A stretch of DNA of 64,000 nt from an uncultured Roseibium sp. (GTDB lineage: Bacteria > Pseudomonadota > Alphaproteobacteria > Rhizobiales > Stappiaceae). Positions 1 through 9,641 of this stretch are shown here, one piece after another. The notes beneath the pieces are model-generated. The model was given only the letters and a program-made list of their open reading frames with translations, did not search any database and had not been told where the DNA came from. Location of the stretch: the NCBI RefSeq assembly GCF_947499295.1, contig NZ_CANMNP010000001.1, positions 744,001 to 808,000 of the forward strand, written 5' to 3'. Positions within the stretch are counted from its first letter, which is position 1. Each line of letters opens with the position of its first letter. Made by a program: the position numbers and the translations under genes.

Positions 1-73
1 CGCGTTGAATCGCCACCCCCAAAAATTGCAGCAGCAAATTGATACACCTCAATGCCGACGTGCCGGATTTTTT

Positions 74-87
74 TGTAACTAGTTACA
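74..87. promoter_or_regulatory. Palindromic operator upstream of the molybdoenzyme gene
   Basis: A perfect 14-base palindrome, TGTAACTAGTTACA, lies about 140 bases before the molybdoenzyme start. Its half-sites TGTAACT and AGTTACA are the ones that occur, in the opposite order and with a 2-base spacer, before hmgA at 16345-16360. A dimeric repressor or activator of MarR, GntR or TetR type would fit. The rest of 1-220 holds no gene that I can support. Confidence 0.45.
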
Positions 88-220
88 TCGCATGACTTCT
101 GTGCGAGGTGCCCCAAGGTTTTCTGATGAAAATTGAACACGTTACCTCAGCCTCGGATTGATATCCGGGCGCAATTTCGTGTCTCTGCCTTGCGGCGCAA
201 ATTCCTAAATCAACAGGACG

Positions 221-2872
221 ATGATGATGTCTGTAACTCTATCGCGTCGAAACTTCTTGAAATCGACTTGCTCAACTCTTCTGGTAAGTATGTTTCCGAT
301 CTCGGCGCATGCTGCGGCGAACCGCGGTGTGACATTCGTTCCCCATGCCGGTCAGGCCGGTGCATTTTGGGGCATGATCAAGGATGGCCAGCTGATCAAG
401 GCGATCCCACGGACAGAATTTGATCCACGCCCGACAAAAATGATCAGCGATGGGGTCGTCAGCCGAACCTATCACCAGACACGTGTCAAATATCCACATG
501 TCCGCCGGTCTTATCTTGAAGGTTATGAAAACGGCGATGTACGGCCGGATCTGCGTGCGCGGGAAGACTTTGTGCGCGTGGATTGGGACACTGCGCTGTC
601 TTTGGTGGCACGTGCGATCCTCGATACAATCGATGAGCACGGCAACGAGGGTCTGTTTTCAACCTCCTACGGGGGCTGGTCTCATGGCGGCGTTCTGACG
701 CCCAATGTTTTACAGGGCCGTTTTTTCAATCTGATCGGTGGTGCGGCTGTCACCGTTGGCGACTATTCAGGTGGCGCTGGACAAATCATCATGCCGCACG
801 TTCTGGGCGACATGGAGGTTTATTCGCGCCAGACTTCCTGGTGGCAAATGTTGCAGCATTGCGAGACCTTCGTGATGATTGGCACCGATATGCATAAAAA
901 CGGCCGTGCAGAGGGCCGTACGACCGATCACTCCATGTATCCGAGATGGGAACAGATCAAGGAAGCCGGTGTCGACTTCATCTCGATCAACCCACAGCGT
1001 ACAACCACCGACGAGTGGCTGAATGCAGAATGGATCAAGATCGTTCCAAACACGGATACGGCGCTCTTCCTTGCCATGAGCTATCACGTCCATGAAAACG
1101 GCAGCTACGACCGGGAATTCCTCGACAAGTACACGGTCGGTGCAGACAAGTTCATTGACTACCTGACCGGCAAGACCGACGACCGTCCCAAAACACCGGA
1201 ATGGGCAGCAGCGATCACTGGCATCGATGCTGATCAGATCCGCGCCCTCGCCGATCGGTGTGCCACCACCAGAACCCAGTTTGCAGGCTCCTGGGCAATC
1301 CAGCGCGCTCAGCACGGTGAAATGCCGTATTGGGCGATAACGGCCTTTGCGGCAATGACCGGCCAGATCGGCCTTCCGGGCGGCGGCGTCGGTTTCAGTT
1401 GGCACTGGGGCCAAGGTGGCGCCCTGTTCGCCCAAGCGCGTGTTCCAGGCGGCTTGCCTCAGGGACGAAACCGCGTCATCGGCATCTGCCCTGCGTCAAG
1501 GTTGAACGAGATGCTGCTCAATCCGGGCAAGGAATTCACTCGAAACGGCAGTACTTTCAAGTTCCCGGATGTTCATCTCATCTACAATTCCGGCAACAAC
1601 TTCGCGTCGCACCAGCAAGACACCAATGAACTGCTGAAGGCAATGGAGAAGGTGAAAACGGTCGTCTGTCAGGACCCCTGGTGGACTGCGGCCGCCCGGT
1701 TTTCCGATATCGTCCTTCCGGCAACATCGCATGTTGAGCGGGATGAAATCAGTTCCGGCGGCACCTATTCCAAGGACAAGGTCTATGCCATGCGCAAGCT
1801 CATAGACCCGGTTGGTGAATCTCTCGATGATTTTGAGATATTCCGGCGCCTGGCGGAAAAATTCGGTGTTGAGGGCCCGTTCACCAACAACATGGAACGC
1901 ATGGACATCATTCAGGAGTCTTATGAGAAGTCTACGGCGGCTGATCATATGGATTTCGATGAATTCTGGACCACCGGGGTCGCCCGTGTGCCTCAGCCGC
2001 AGGAAGAATTCGAGTGGGTCCGTCATGGCAAGTTCCGCGAGGACCCTGACGCCAATCCGCTCAGAACACCTTCCGGAAAGGTCGAAATCTACAGCGAGAC
2101 AATCGCCAAGATGAACATTCCGGATTGCCCGCCAATGCCGATGTGGCTGGAGCCCGACGAATATCTGGGTAACAGTGAACCGGACGATATTCACGTCGTC
2201 AGTCCGCACCCCTTTAACCGGATCCACTCGCAGTTTGCTCAGTCCGATCTGCGGCACGAATTGAATGTCCAGGATCGTGAATTCCTGCTGATCAATTCGG
2301 AAGATGCGGCTGAGCGCGGCATCGAGGATGGGGATCTCGTTGAGCTTCACAACGAGCGCGGAGCGCTGATAGCCGGAGCGCGCGTTTCCGACAACATCAT
2401 GCGCGGTGTCGCATCGCTCTATGAAGGGGCCTGGCTGTCTTTCGACAGCAAGGGTCGCTGCAATTCCGGTGCGATCAACATTCTCACGTCCAGCCGGGCC
2501 TCCAGCGGCTTGAGTCAGGCAACGACAGCCAACACATGTATCGCCAAAATGCGCAAGGCCACGGATGTTGATGGTCCGAACCAGGCGTATGAACCTCCCA
2601 AGACCACGACTGATGTCGTCTCTCTGGATACATCGGGGTTCGGACTGGAGCGTGCAGATAATCTTCAGGAAACCTTCACCGCGAACATGGAGCCAGGTGA
2701 AAAACTCTTTTACGAGTACTGCACCTTGTGCCACGTGCCTCAGGATCCGGCGTCGCACACAAAAAATCAGTGGCGCGGTATTACGGAGAGCATGTTCGTG
2801 AATGCAGGCGTCACGGAAGAGGAAGGAGCGCTCATTCTTGAGTTCCTTGATCAGTACGCAAAGCCTGACTGA
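221..2872 (+). CDS. Periplasmic TMAO/DMSO-type molybdopterin reductase with C-terminal haem-c domain
   Basis: This is a TorA/BisC-family reductase that should reduce an N- or S-oxide in the periplasm. The N-terminus has a Tat signal (SRRNFLK) followed by a hydrophobic stretch ending SAHA. The body follows TorA closely, including GDYSGGAGQ, whose Ser is the expected molybdenum ligand, and an intact dinucleotide-binding C-terminal domain. After about residue 800 a roughly 60-residue extension carries CTLCH (residues 834-838), a covalent haem-c site, followed by NQWRGITESM, which resembles the C-terminal monohaem domain of TorC/TorY. The enzyme therefore seems to carry its own electron-entry haem. 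There are ATGs at 221, 224 and 227; AGGA at 215-218 best suits 227. No torC, torD or sensor kinase is visible. The exact substrate is uncertain. Confidence 0.9.
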   Translation: MMMSVTLSRRNFLKSTCSTLLVSMFPISAHAAANRGVTFVPHAGQAGAFWGMIKDGQLIKAIPRTEFDPRPTKMISDGVVSRTYHQTRVKYPHVRRSYLEGYENGDVRPDLRAREDFVRVDWDTALSLVARAILDTIDEHGNEGLFSTSYGGWSHGGVLTPNVLQGRFFNLIGGAAVTVGDYSGGAGQIIMPHVLGDMEVYSRQTSWWQMLQHCETFVMIGTDMHKNGRAEGRTTDHSMYPRWEQIKEAGVDFISINPQRTTTDEWLNAEWIKIVPNTDTALFLAMSYHVHENGSYDREFLDKYTVGADKFIDYLTGKTDDRPKTPEWAAAITGIDADQIRALADRCATTRTQFAGSWAIQRAQHGEMPYWAITAFAAMTGQIGLPGGGVGFSWHWGQGGALFAQARVPGGLPQGRNRVIGICPASRLNEMLLNPGKEFTRNGSTFKFPDVHLIYNSGNNFASHQQDTNELLKAMEKVKTVVCQDPWWTAAARFSDIVLPATSHVERDEISSGGTYSKDKVYAMRKLIDPVGESLDDFEIFRRLAEKFGVEGPFTNNMERMDIIQESYEKSTAADHMDFDEFWTTGVARVPQPQEEFEWVRHGKFREDPDANPLRTPSGKVEIYSETIAKMNIPDCPPMPMWLEPDEYLGNSEPDDIHVVSPHPFNRIHSQFAQSDLRHELNVQDREFLLINSEDAAERGIEDGDLVELHNERGALIAGARVSDNIMRGVASLYEGAWLSFDSKGRCNSGAINILTSSRASSGLSQATTANTCIAKMRKATDVDGPNQAYEPPKTTTDVVSLDTSGFGLERADNLQETFTANMEPGEKLFYEYCTLCHVPQDPASHTKNQWRGITESMFVNAGVTEEEGALILEFLDQYAKPD

Positions 2873-2891
2873 TCCGACTGCATAACAACAG

Positions 2892-2924
2892 AGAGGGCGT
2901 GGCTGAAGTCCCGCCCTCTTTCTG
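2892..2924 (+). terminator. Intrinsic terminator after the molybdoenzyme gene
   Basis: AGAGGGCG and CGCCCTCT form an 8-base-pair stem around a 12-base loop, followed by a short T-rich run (TTTCTGT). It sits 20 bases after the molybdoenzyme stop. Confidence 0.7.
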
Positions 2925-2989
2925 TGTTCGCGCATCACGTGCGCGAAACTTTGCTGTATCCCAAGGCAACCGCTTCAGGAAATGATCAA

Positions 2990-3853
2990 TCACTCCGCCG
3001 TTGAAGGGATTTCCATGCGCTGCCGAGACATCTTCCGTGTCAGCAGCATACGGCGGATGAAAGCAAGCACGAACAGTGCAGTCAGGATCAGGATGATTGT
3101 CGGAGCCGGAGCGCTATCAAGGAAGAAGCTCGCATAGGTTCCGGCGAGCATGGATGCCATGCACACACCGACGGCAACCCAAAGCATTGTGCCGAATGTT
3201 CGCACAAGCAGGAAGGCGATTGCACCCGGCGCAATCAACAAACCAATCGCAAGGATCAAACCGGCTGCAGACAAAGTTGCGACAATCGTCAGAGACAAGG
3301 CTGCCAGCAATCCATAGTGCAATAGATTGACCGGCAAACCGGATGCCTGTGCCTGGGCTGCATCAAAGCTGTGCAGCACGAGGTCCTTCCACTTCAATAT
3401 GAGGGCGGTGCCGACAAGAACGGCAATAATGCCGGCCGTTAGGAGATCCTCCTGCCCGACGCCGAGCATGTTTCCAAAGAGAATATGGTCAAGATGGGCG
3501 TTGGTCTCAACGGAAACATAGAGCACGATCCCGAGACCAAACATGCCGGAAAACACCACGCCCATGACGGTGTCCTGTTTCACCCGGCTGTTGCCAGACA
3601 GGTACCCGGTCGCGAGCGCGCAGATCATTCCGGCCGCAAAGGCACCGACCAAAAGGGGAAGTCCGAAAATATAGGCAACCACAATGCCTGGCAGGATCGC
3701 GTGGCTGACCGCATCCCCCATCAAAGCCCAACCCTTCATGACGAGAAAGCAAGACAGGAGCGCTGTCGGAACGGAAACGATGACGCAGATCAGAAGTGCG
3801 TTCTGCATGAACGGGAACCGAAATGGCAGAAGAACTGTCTCCAGATCCATCAA
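2990..3853 (-). CDS. sitD: Metal ABC transporter permease (SitD-like)
   Basis: This is an ABC-3 family inner-membrane permease of 287 residues with about eight hydrophobic segments and no soluble domain. It is the last gene of a four-gene minus-strand operon: binding protein, ATPase, permease, permease. Its ATG overlaps the stop of the preceding permease by four bases (ATGA), so the two are probably translationally coupled and form a heterodimeric channel. The operator before the operon looks like a manganese Mur site, so Mn2+ (perhaps Fe2+) import is more likely than zinc. The C-terminus RRMLLTRKMSR is basic and cytoplasmic. The family is certain; the metal is inferred from the operator and binding protein. 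Confidence 0.88.
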   Translation of the reverse strand: MMDLETVLLPFRFPFMQNALLICVIVSVPTALLSCFLVMKGWALMGDAVSHAILPGIVVAYIFGLPLLVGAFAAGMICALATGYLSGNSRVKQDTVMGVVFSGMFGLGIVLYVSVETNAHLDHILFGNMLGVGQEDLLTAGIIAVLVGTALILKWKDLVLHSFDAAQAQASGLPVNLLHYGLLAALSLTIVATLSAAGLILAIGLLIAPGAIAFLLVRTFGTMLWVAVGVCMASMLAGTYASFFLDSAPAPTIILILTALFVLAFIRRMLLTRKMSRQRMEIPSTAE

Positions 3854-4779
3854 ACAGCTCCTTCCACCTTCTTGGAACGGTGCGCGCCATTACCTGTATC
3901 ATCCAAGGTTGCCAAATCTTCGGGCGGTCCCTTTAGCAGCGCTTGAGCGGCCTTGCGTTTTGCCGCCAGCAATCCGTGCTTGGGCGCAAACATGAACACA
4001 GCCAGGAAAATCAGCGTTTGCAGAGTGACAATGATGCCGCCGGTCGCACCATCCAGAAAATAGCTGACATAGGCGCCTATGAAGCTTGTCGATGCGCCGA
4101 TCACGACCGAAAGTGCGATTAATCGCGGGAAGCGGTCGCAAAGCAGATAGGCGGTGGCACCTGGTGTCACAACCATGGCGATGACAAGAAAAGCGCCCAC
4201 AGTTTGCATCGCGGCGACCACGGATGCCGACAGCAACACAAAGAAAATCGCTTTCAGCAAACCGGGTCTGAGACCAATGGTCCGGGCGTAATTTTCGTCG
4301 AAGAAGGTCACCATCAGATCCTTCCATTTCGTCAGCAGGATAGCCAAGGAGACGAAGCCGATGATCGCCAGCTGCATCGTGTCTTCCGGCGTAATGGCAA
4401 GGATATTCCCCATCGTGATGGTCTGGATGGAGACGGATGTCGGATAGATCGAGACCACAAACAGTCCAAGTCCGAAGAAGGACGTGAAAATCAGACCAAT
4501 GATGACATCGACTTTCAGTCCCGACCTTTCGGACAGGAACAGCATGGCGGTCGCCGCAAGCCCTCCGGCCAGAAACGCACCAAGCGCGAACGGCAAACCA
4601 AGTATGTAGGCACCTGCGACACCCGGCACGACGGAATGCGCAAGAGCATCCCCGATAAGCGACCAGCCTTTCAGCATCAAATAAGCGGACAGGAAAGCAC
4701 AAACACCGCCAACGAGCGCGGAGACCCACATGGCGTTTGTCATGTAGTTGTAACCAAATGGCTCCAGGAGCACTTCCAT
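3850..4779 (-). CDS. sitC: Metal ABC transporter permease (SitC-like)
   Basis: First of two ABC-3 family permeases, 309 residues with about eight membrane segments. I start it at the ATG at 4779 ([13 protein letters not shown]). An upstream extension of the frame up to 5043 lies wholly within the ATPase gene and does not look like protein. The ATG shares one base with the ATPase stop (TGATG), which indicates translational coupling. The hydrophilic C-terminus (KHGLLAAKRKAAQALLKG) is longer than that of its partner. Together with the downstream permease it forms the membrane pore of the manganese/iron importer. Confidence 0.88.
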   Translation of the reverse strand: MEVLLEPFGYNYMTNAMWVSALVGGVCAFLSAYLMLKGWSLIGDALAHSVVPGVAGAYILGLPFALGAFLAGGLAATAMLFLSERSGLKVDVIIGLIFTSFFGLGLFVVSIYPTSVSIQTITMGNILAITPEDTMQLAIIGFVSLAILLTKWKDLMVTFFDENYARTIGLRPGLLKAIFFVLLSASVVAAMQTVGAFLVIAMVVTPGATAYLLCDRFPRLIALSVVIGASTSFIGAYVSYFLDGATGGIIVTLQTLIFLAVFMFAPKHGLLAAKRKAAQALLKGPPEDLATLDDTGNGAHRSKKVEGAV

Positions 4780-5681
4780 CACCCAGAAGCCTCTTCTGCA
4801 CCGGTCTGCCCTGGTGTCTTCTTGGCCGTCTGCACCTGGTCGCCATATTGAACGAATGGCCGTTCGTCGTCTGTCAGAATGGTGACCTTGCGTTGATCGC
4901 CATCGGTGTGCAGCGTCTCGTCGGAGATCGTGAAATGGCGCAGAACACCACCAAAAGCGAGTTCCAGATTGTCGCGCGTGAACGTTGTGTCGGTCGGCCC
5001 AAAGGCCAGAACAGTGCCCTTGACCAAAACCGTCCTGTCGCAAAACTCCGGAACAGAGCCCAGATTGTGAGTGGAAACGAGCATCACCCTGCCCTCGTCG
5101 CGCAGTTCCTTTAACAGCGCGATGATCTGTTCCTCGGTCTTGACATCAACGCCGGTGAACGGCTCGTCGAGAAGGATCACCTGGCCGTCCTGCGCCAACG
5201 CTCTGGCAAGAAAGACGCGCTTGCGCTGCCCTCCTGACAGTTCGCCAATCTGGCGATGACGGAAGTCCTGCATGTTGACCCGCTGCAGCGCCAGGTCGAC
5301 GGCGTCGCGGTCAGCCTGTTTCGGCCGTCTCAGGAAGCCCATGTGGCCATAGCGCCCCATCATCACGACATCTTCGACAAGCACCGGGAACGACCAGTCG
5401 ACCTCTTCGGACTGCGGCACGTAGGCCACCTGATTCCGGCGCAGGGCCTCCTGAACCGGCTGACCGAGGATCCGGATCCGCCCCTTGGCGGCTGGCACAA
5501 ATCCCATAATCGCCTTGAACAGCGTGGACTTGCCCGCTCCATTGACGCCAACGAGAGCCGTTACGGTGCCACGCGGTATTTCAAAACTGGCATTCCAAAG
5601 CGCGGTATGTCCATTGCGATAGGTCACCGTGACGTCTTCGGCGGTTATGCCATCACCGGCTGCTTGAGCGGTCATGTCCAT
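4779..5681 (-). CDS. sitB: Metal ABC transporter ATP-binding protein (SitB-like)
   Basis: This is the ATPase that powers the metal importer. Walker A (GVNGAGKST), Q-loop (VPQSEE), signature [15 protein letters not shown], Walker [13 protein letters not shown] and the H-loop (VSTHNLG) are all present. The first possible start (5708-5711) lacks a good ribosome site; AAGGA seven bases before the ATG at 5681 (MDMTAQAAG) supports the later one, giving 300 residues. After the nucleotide-binding domain there is about 60 residues of acidic and basic tail, longer than in a minimal ATPase. It is separated from the binding-protein gene by about 120 bases containing a hairpin (5746-5774), which may lower its expression relative to the binding protein. 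Confidence 0.9.
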   Translation of the reverse strand: MDMTAQAAGDGITAEDVTVTYRNGHTALWNASFEIPRGTVTALVGVNGAGKSTLFKAIMGFVPAAKGRIRILGQPVQEALRRNQVAYVPQSEEVDWSFPVLVEDVVMMGRYGHMGFLRRPKQADRDAVDLALQRVNMQDFRHRQIGELSGGQRKRVFLARALAQDGQVILLDEPFTGVDVKTEEQIIALLKELRDEGRVMLVSTHNLGSVPEFCDRTVLVKGTVLAFGPTDTTFTRDNLELAFGGVLRHFTISDETLHTDGDQRKVTILTDDERPFVQYGDQVQTAKKTPGQTGAEEASG

Positions 5682-5745
5682 GTCCGGGTCCTTGAGGATT
5701 TGAAGCATCACGAAAAGCCATTAAAGAACACTATTGAAACGATCA

Positions 5746-5774
5746 CAATTGCGGCCAACTCTTGACCGCAATTG
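5746..5774 (-). terminator. Hairpin between sitA and sitB, possible attenuator
   Basis: CAATTGCGG and CCGCAATTG form a nine-base-pair stem with an 11-base loop. On the minus strand there is no strong T-run behind it, so partial termination or mRNA stabilisation of the upstream binding-protein transcript is more likely than a full stop. Confidence 0.4.
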
Positions 5775-5799
5775 CAGTTTTTACGCGGCGAGGCAGTGG

Positions 5800-6714
5800 T
5801 TAGTTTGCCGCCGACTTCAATCCGTCCACGACTGTTCCGGCAGTCACTTTTAGCAGGTCAAGGTAAGTCGGCACCGGTCCGCCGGCTTCACTAAGGGAAT
5901 CCACATACAGCACGCCGCCATAGGCAGCACCGGTTTCCCGTGCAACCTGTTCCGCCGGTGCGGTGCTGACTGTGCTTTCGCAGAAAACGACCGGAATTTC
6001 GTTTTCGCGTACGCCATCGATGACGGCACGCACTTGCTGTGGCGTTCCCACTTGATCAGCGTTCATCGGCCAAAGATAGAGCTCCTTCATGCCGAAATCC
6101 CGGGCAAGGTAGCTGAAGGCTCCCTCGCAGGTTACCAGCCAGCGTTGTTGTTCCGGAATTTCCGCAACGGCTTCGCGAAGCGGTTCGATCGTCGCGCGCA
6201 ACTGCTCTTTATAAGCTTCGGCATTTTTCTGATAAGCGTCGGCATTGTCAGGATCCTGGGCGGAGAATGCATCGACGATGTTGTCTATATAGATCAGCGC
6301 GTTGTCGAGACCCATCCATGCATGCGGGTTGGGTTTGCCTTCATATGAGCCGGAGCGGATCGAAATAGGGTCAATGCCATCCGTCAGGGTCGCTGACGGA
6401 ACATCTCCCAGATTGCCGAGAAACTGTTCAAACCAGAGTTCAAGGTTCATACCGTTCCAAAGGATCAGGTCGGCGTCAGACGCACGGACGATATCCTGCG
6501 GGGTCGGCTGATATCCGTGGATCTCCGCACCCGGCTTGGTAATGGAAACCACTTCAGCCGTGTCTCCAGCAACATTTTGCGCAATGTCTGCAAGAACAGT
6601 GAAGGTCGTCACGACCTTCATCTTGTCGTCAGCCCAGGTCGCTGTCGATGAAAATGACGCCAGCGCCGTCGCCAACACGGCCGCTGTCATTGAAAAGCGC
6701 TTGCTACCGGTCAT
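5800..6714 (-). CDS. sitA: Periplasmic metal-binding protein of the importer (SitA/MntC/ZnuA family)
   Basis: Cluster A-I substrate-binding protein of 304 residues that captures divalent metal in the periplasm. A signal peptide (residues 1-28, ending TATWADD) precedes the mature protein. The four expected ligands can be matched: His in EIHGYQPT, His in NPHAWM, Glu in CEGAFS and Asp in YVDSLS, the His-His-Glu-Asp set of Mn/Fe-binding SitA/PsaA. There is no His-rich loop, which zinc ZnuA proteins usually have. It is the first gene of the operon and sits directly behind a large Mur-like operator. There is no lipobox, so it should be soluble in the periplasm. Confidence 0.9.
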   Translation of the reverse strand: MTGSKRFSMTAAVLATALASFSSTATWADDKMKVVTTFTVLADIAQNVAGDTAEVVSITKPGAEIHGYQPTPQDIVRASDADLILWNGMNLELWFEQFLGNLGDVPSATLTDGIDPISIRSGSYEGKPNPHAWMGLDNALIYIDNIVDAFSAQDPDNADAYQKNAEAYKEQLRATIEPLREAVAEIPEQQRWLVTCEGAFSYLARDFGMKELYLWPMNADQVGTPQQVRAVIDGVRENEIPVVFCESTVSTAPAEQVARETGAAYGGVLYVDSLSEAGGPVPTYLDLLKVTAGTVVDGLKSAAN

Positions 6715-6752
6715 TCAATTCTCCCAAACAGAAAAGTATCTTCTTGCAAGTG

Positions 6753-6804
6753 ATATTGCAACTCATTCGCAACTGTCAAGCTTGTTGCGAATGAGTTGCA
6801 ATAT
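6753..6804 (-). promoter_or_regulatory. Composite Mur-box-like operator of the sit operon
   Basis: Two perfect 21-base arms (6753-6773 and 6784-6804) form an inverted repeat around a 10-base spacer. Each arm contains an imperfect palindrome, TTGCAACTCATTCGCAA, similar to the TGCAAAT-type sites bound by the manganese-sensing Fur relative Mur in alphaproteobacteria. The inner edge is 39 bases before the sitA start, where repressor binding would block transcription. No fur/mur gene is in the window. Confidence 0.7.
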
Positions 6805-6843
6805 TAAAAACCTGTCAAACTGAATTCAGCCTCGGCAAAAATA

Positions 6844-6871
6844 AAACCGCCGGCCCAAGGTCCGGCGGTTT
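6844..6871 (-). terminator. Terminator after the first chemoreceptor gene
   Basis: AAACCGCCGG and CCGGCGGTTT pair perfectly over ten bases around an 8-base loop. On the minus strand the stem runs into TTTTATTTTTG, so it should stop transcription of the chemoreceptor gene. Confidence 0.85.
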
Positions 6872-6904
6872 CTGCAAGCCAAAAAGACACCCAGCGTTGT
6901 TGCC

Positions 6905-9349
6905 TCAGGCGGCTGAAACCTTGTCCAGGAAGGTTTCAATCCCCTGCTTCAGTGCAAGACTGCGGTTGCTCAGGTCATCGGAAGCCGCAAGCACATTGCC
7001 TGAAGCATCCTTTGTTTCGACCACCGCTTTTGCCAGCCGGTCCATGTTGGATTTCACCGCCATCGTGCTTTGTGCGGCCCGCTGTACGTTTCCGGAAATC
7101 TCGTTAGTGGCCGAGCCTTGTTGAGAAACAGCAGTTGAGATGCCCTGCGTATAACCATTGACCTCTTCCATCGTGTCAGAGATCTCGCCAATCGCAGCAA
7201 CCGCTTCAGTCGTGGAGTCCTGAATGGTTTGGATCTGGGAGGAGATTTCCTCAGTCGCTTTCGAAGTCTGGTTCGCCAGCTCCTTGACCTCGGCGGCGAC
7301 AACCGCAAAGCCCTTGCCCGCCTCGCCGGCGCGCGCGGCTTCAATGGTGGCATTGAGAGCCAGCAGATTTGTTTGTTCAGCGATGGCCTGAATGAGGTTG
7401 ACCACTTCGCCAATCTTGGATGCGGCTTCCGCAAGCCCCTGAACTTTGCCGTTGGTCTCGTGAACGGCTCCGGTTGCCTGCGTCACGATATCTGATGACC
7501 TTCGTACCTGTTCACCAATTTCGGCGATCGAGGCGGACAGTTCTTCGGCGGCACCCGCGACGTTTTCAACGCTCATGGAAGCATCTTCACTAACGCGCGA
7601 TGTATCCCCGGCCTGCTCCGCACTGTTCCTTGCAATGCCGCCGAGCGAAGACGCTGTGCCGCTCATGCCGGCCGCAGTTTCGTCGAGTGCGCTCAAAAGT
7701 CCCTGAACTTCTTCACGGAACCCCTGGATCAGACCTTCAACAGCCTCCTGACGGGTAAACTGTTCCTGCCTGTGGTCATCAGCCTCGATTTCCAGGCGAA
7801 GACGTTCGCGGGCATTTTCCTGGAAGACCTGCACTGTGCGGCTCATGTCGCCGATCTCGTCGCGTTGATCTGTCGACGGAATTTCCACATCCGTGTCACC
7901 TTCCGCGAGACGACCCATCGCAGCTGTCAAAGCTCTTGTTGGCTTGGTAATGACAAGCGAGACGACAAAGGCCAGCAAACCGCCAACCAGCACCGCCGCG
8001 AACAGCGCGACAGCAATCAGACCGAGAGCCGTGTCGGCGCGCGCATATGCGCTGGCCGATTGTGCTTCGGTCAATGCCGTGATGACGGACCGGACCTTGT
8101 CGGAGATCGCCGCAAGTTCGAGCCTTTTGGTGTCAAACACCTCCTTGGCAGAGACCATATTGGCAAATTCTGCTTCGTAGTTGTTCACCTCCTGCTCGAT
8201 AGAGGCAACCGCATCGGTTATTTCAGGAAAGGCAGCGCTGTCGGCCTTGAGCGTGTTCGCAAGATTGCGAAGAATTCCGATGCGCGTTGTAACGTCATCT
8301 GCGCCCATGGATTCAAAGCCGGCGAAAAACTCCATTGTGACCGAGCGAATCTCGAGTGCCGCCCGCTGAAACTTAATGGCATTGACGTTCACTAGATCAA
8401 CGATACCAAGCTTGGATGACGCCTTTCCAGCGACCTTTTTGGCGTCGTCGCTCGCCGCGTAAACGACTTTACGCAACACAGCTGCCTGATCATGTATGCT
8501 GTGGAGCCCGACAACCAATTCGGCGGCAAGATCAGCTGACACCAGTGCAGCCGGAGCGCTTTCCCCCTCGATCTTCGGCAATTTTTCTTTTAAACCAACG
8601 GCAAGCGCTGAAAGGCCTTTCATCTTTTCAGGATCCAGGCCTTCAACCTTCAGTTTGGCAGCTTTTTTGGCCCATTTGGCAAGAGACGAGACACCATCGG
8701 ATAGAGCTGCAGACACTTCAACAGGCAGATCTGCATTCTCCCCGACTTCGGCCACTGACACCGACAATTCAGAGCTGGTGTCTTCCATATCGGAAAGCAT
8801 GCGGCCAACCTTGTCGGCCCGGTTTCGGGTACCGGTCGCCTTTTTTGCGGCGCTTCCGGCATCCCTTTGTATCTTGTTCATCTGGTCAGTGATCTGAACG
8901 GAAAGCGTCTCCAACCGGACAGCGGACTTCAGAAGACTGTCCACCTGTGCCTGCCGGCTGTCCACTGCCTCCACAAATCCGGAAAATTCTCCACTCAATT
9001 GTCCCACAAGCGCAATAGCTTCTTCGGTCGCCTCACCACCTGCCCCGCTTTCGGACACACTGTCCAAAGAAACCAGTGCCTGCTCCAACTGTCCGATCCG
9101 GGCGGTCGCTGACTGTGCCAGGTCCGGGCTGCTATCGGCCAGGTAGGCCTCCTGCGCCTGGGCAACTTGCTGTAGATTTGCCATCGCCGCCGTGGCCTTG
9201 GCGCTGACATCCGATTGAGCCCGCAATCCAAGAATTGCAACAGTTCCGACAGCACCAACTGCCGCTGCAACAAGTATCATTGTGACAAACCCGCCCCCGA
9301 CTTTAGCCGAGAAGCGCGCATTCTTTAATGGTGTAAGTAACTTGGACAT
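6905..9349 (-). CDS. Methyl-accepting chemotaxis protein
   Basis: Transmembrane chemoreceptor of 814 residues. It starts at [10 protein letters not shown] (9349), with GGGG a few bases upstream. TM1 lies at about residues 17-40, a long helical periplasmic region (about 40-440) follows, TM2 is at about 440-467, then a HAMP domain and the cytoplasmic signalling hairpin with the conserved tip [20 protein letters not shown]. The periplasmic domain is Ala/Lys-rich and much longer than a 4-helix bundle, so it may be a helical bimodular or double bundle type; I cannot assign its ligand. There is no CheB/CheR pentapeptide at the C-terminus (ends DKVSAA). No che genes are nearby, so this is an orphan receptor that signals through a distant cluster. 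Confidence 0.92.
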   Translation of the reverse strand: MSKLLTPLKNARFSAKVGGGFVTMILVAAAVGAVGTVAILGLRAQSDVSAKATAAMANLQQVAQAQEAYLADSSPDLAQSATARIGQLEQALVSLDSVSESGAGGEATEEAIALVGQLSGEFSGFVEAVDSRQAQVDSLLKSAVRLETLSVQITDQMNKIQRDAGSAAKKATGTRNRADKVGRMLSDMEDTSSELSVSVAEVGENADLPVEVSAALSDGVSSLAKWAKKAAKLKVEGLDPEKMKGLSALAVGLKEKLPKIEGESAPAALVSADLAAELVVGLHSIHDQAAVLRKVVYAASDDAKKVAGKASSKLGIVDLVNVNAIKFQRAALEIRSVTMEFFAGFESMGADDVTTRIGILRNLANTLKADSAAFPEITDAVASIEQEVNNYEAEFANMVSAKEVFDTKRLELAAISDKVRSVITALTEAQSASAYARADTALGLIAVALFAAVLVGGLLAFVVSLVITKPTRALTAAMGRLAEGDTDVEIPSTDQRDEIGDMSRTVQVFQENARERLRLEIEADDHRQEQFTRQEAVEGLIQGFREEVQGLLSALDETAAGMSGTASSLGGIARNSAEQAGDTSRVSEDASMSVENVAGAAEELSASIAEIGEQVRRSSDIVTQATGAVHETNGKVQGLAEAASKIGEVVNLIQAIAEQTNLLALNATIEAARAGEAGKGFAVVAAEVKELANQTSKATEEISSQIQTIQDSTTEAVAAIGEISDTMEEVNGYTQGISTAVSQQGSATNEISGNVQRAAQSTMAVKSNMDRLAKAVVETKDASGNVLAASDDLSNRSLALKQGIETFLDKVSAA

Positions 9350-9641
9350 GTGAACCCCGCACTTTCTTTCATAGAATGCGGGGCAGATAAACAATTGGTG
9401 AAGAGATCAGGCCGTCGAAATTCCATTCGGACGGTGAATTAAATCGAAGACGAATGTGTGATTTTTAACAATAAGATAAGGGCAAAAATTCATTCAATTT
9501 TTTTTGCCTAAATTAAATGATGCATATCTGCCAAAGCACGTCAGAGCTCGAATATGACCTCTGAGTGCTGATTGCTATGTAGTTATCCGTAGAACGATTC
9601 TATACTTTTTTCCGCTCGATGAATGCTTGCCGCAGATCGTT
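9350..9641. other. Intergenic region between chemoreceptor and DUF2783 genes
   Basis: AT-rich spacer that must hold the chemoreceptor promoter and the end of the homogentisate operon. I see no gene, convincing hairpin or operator repeat in it. Confidence 0.5.

Noticed and set aside
1496..2938. 480-residue minus-strand open frame
   Set aside because: Fully antisense to the molybdoenzyme gene, whose domains and signal peptide are certain; no recognisable protein features.
4780..5043. Upstream extension of the sitC reading frame
   Set aside because: It overlaps the ATPase gene completely; the ATG at 4779 is coupled to the ATPase stop.
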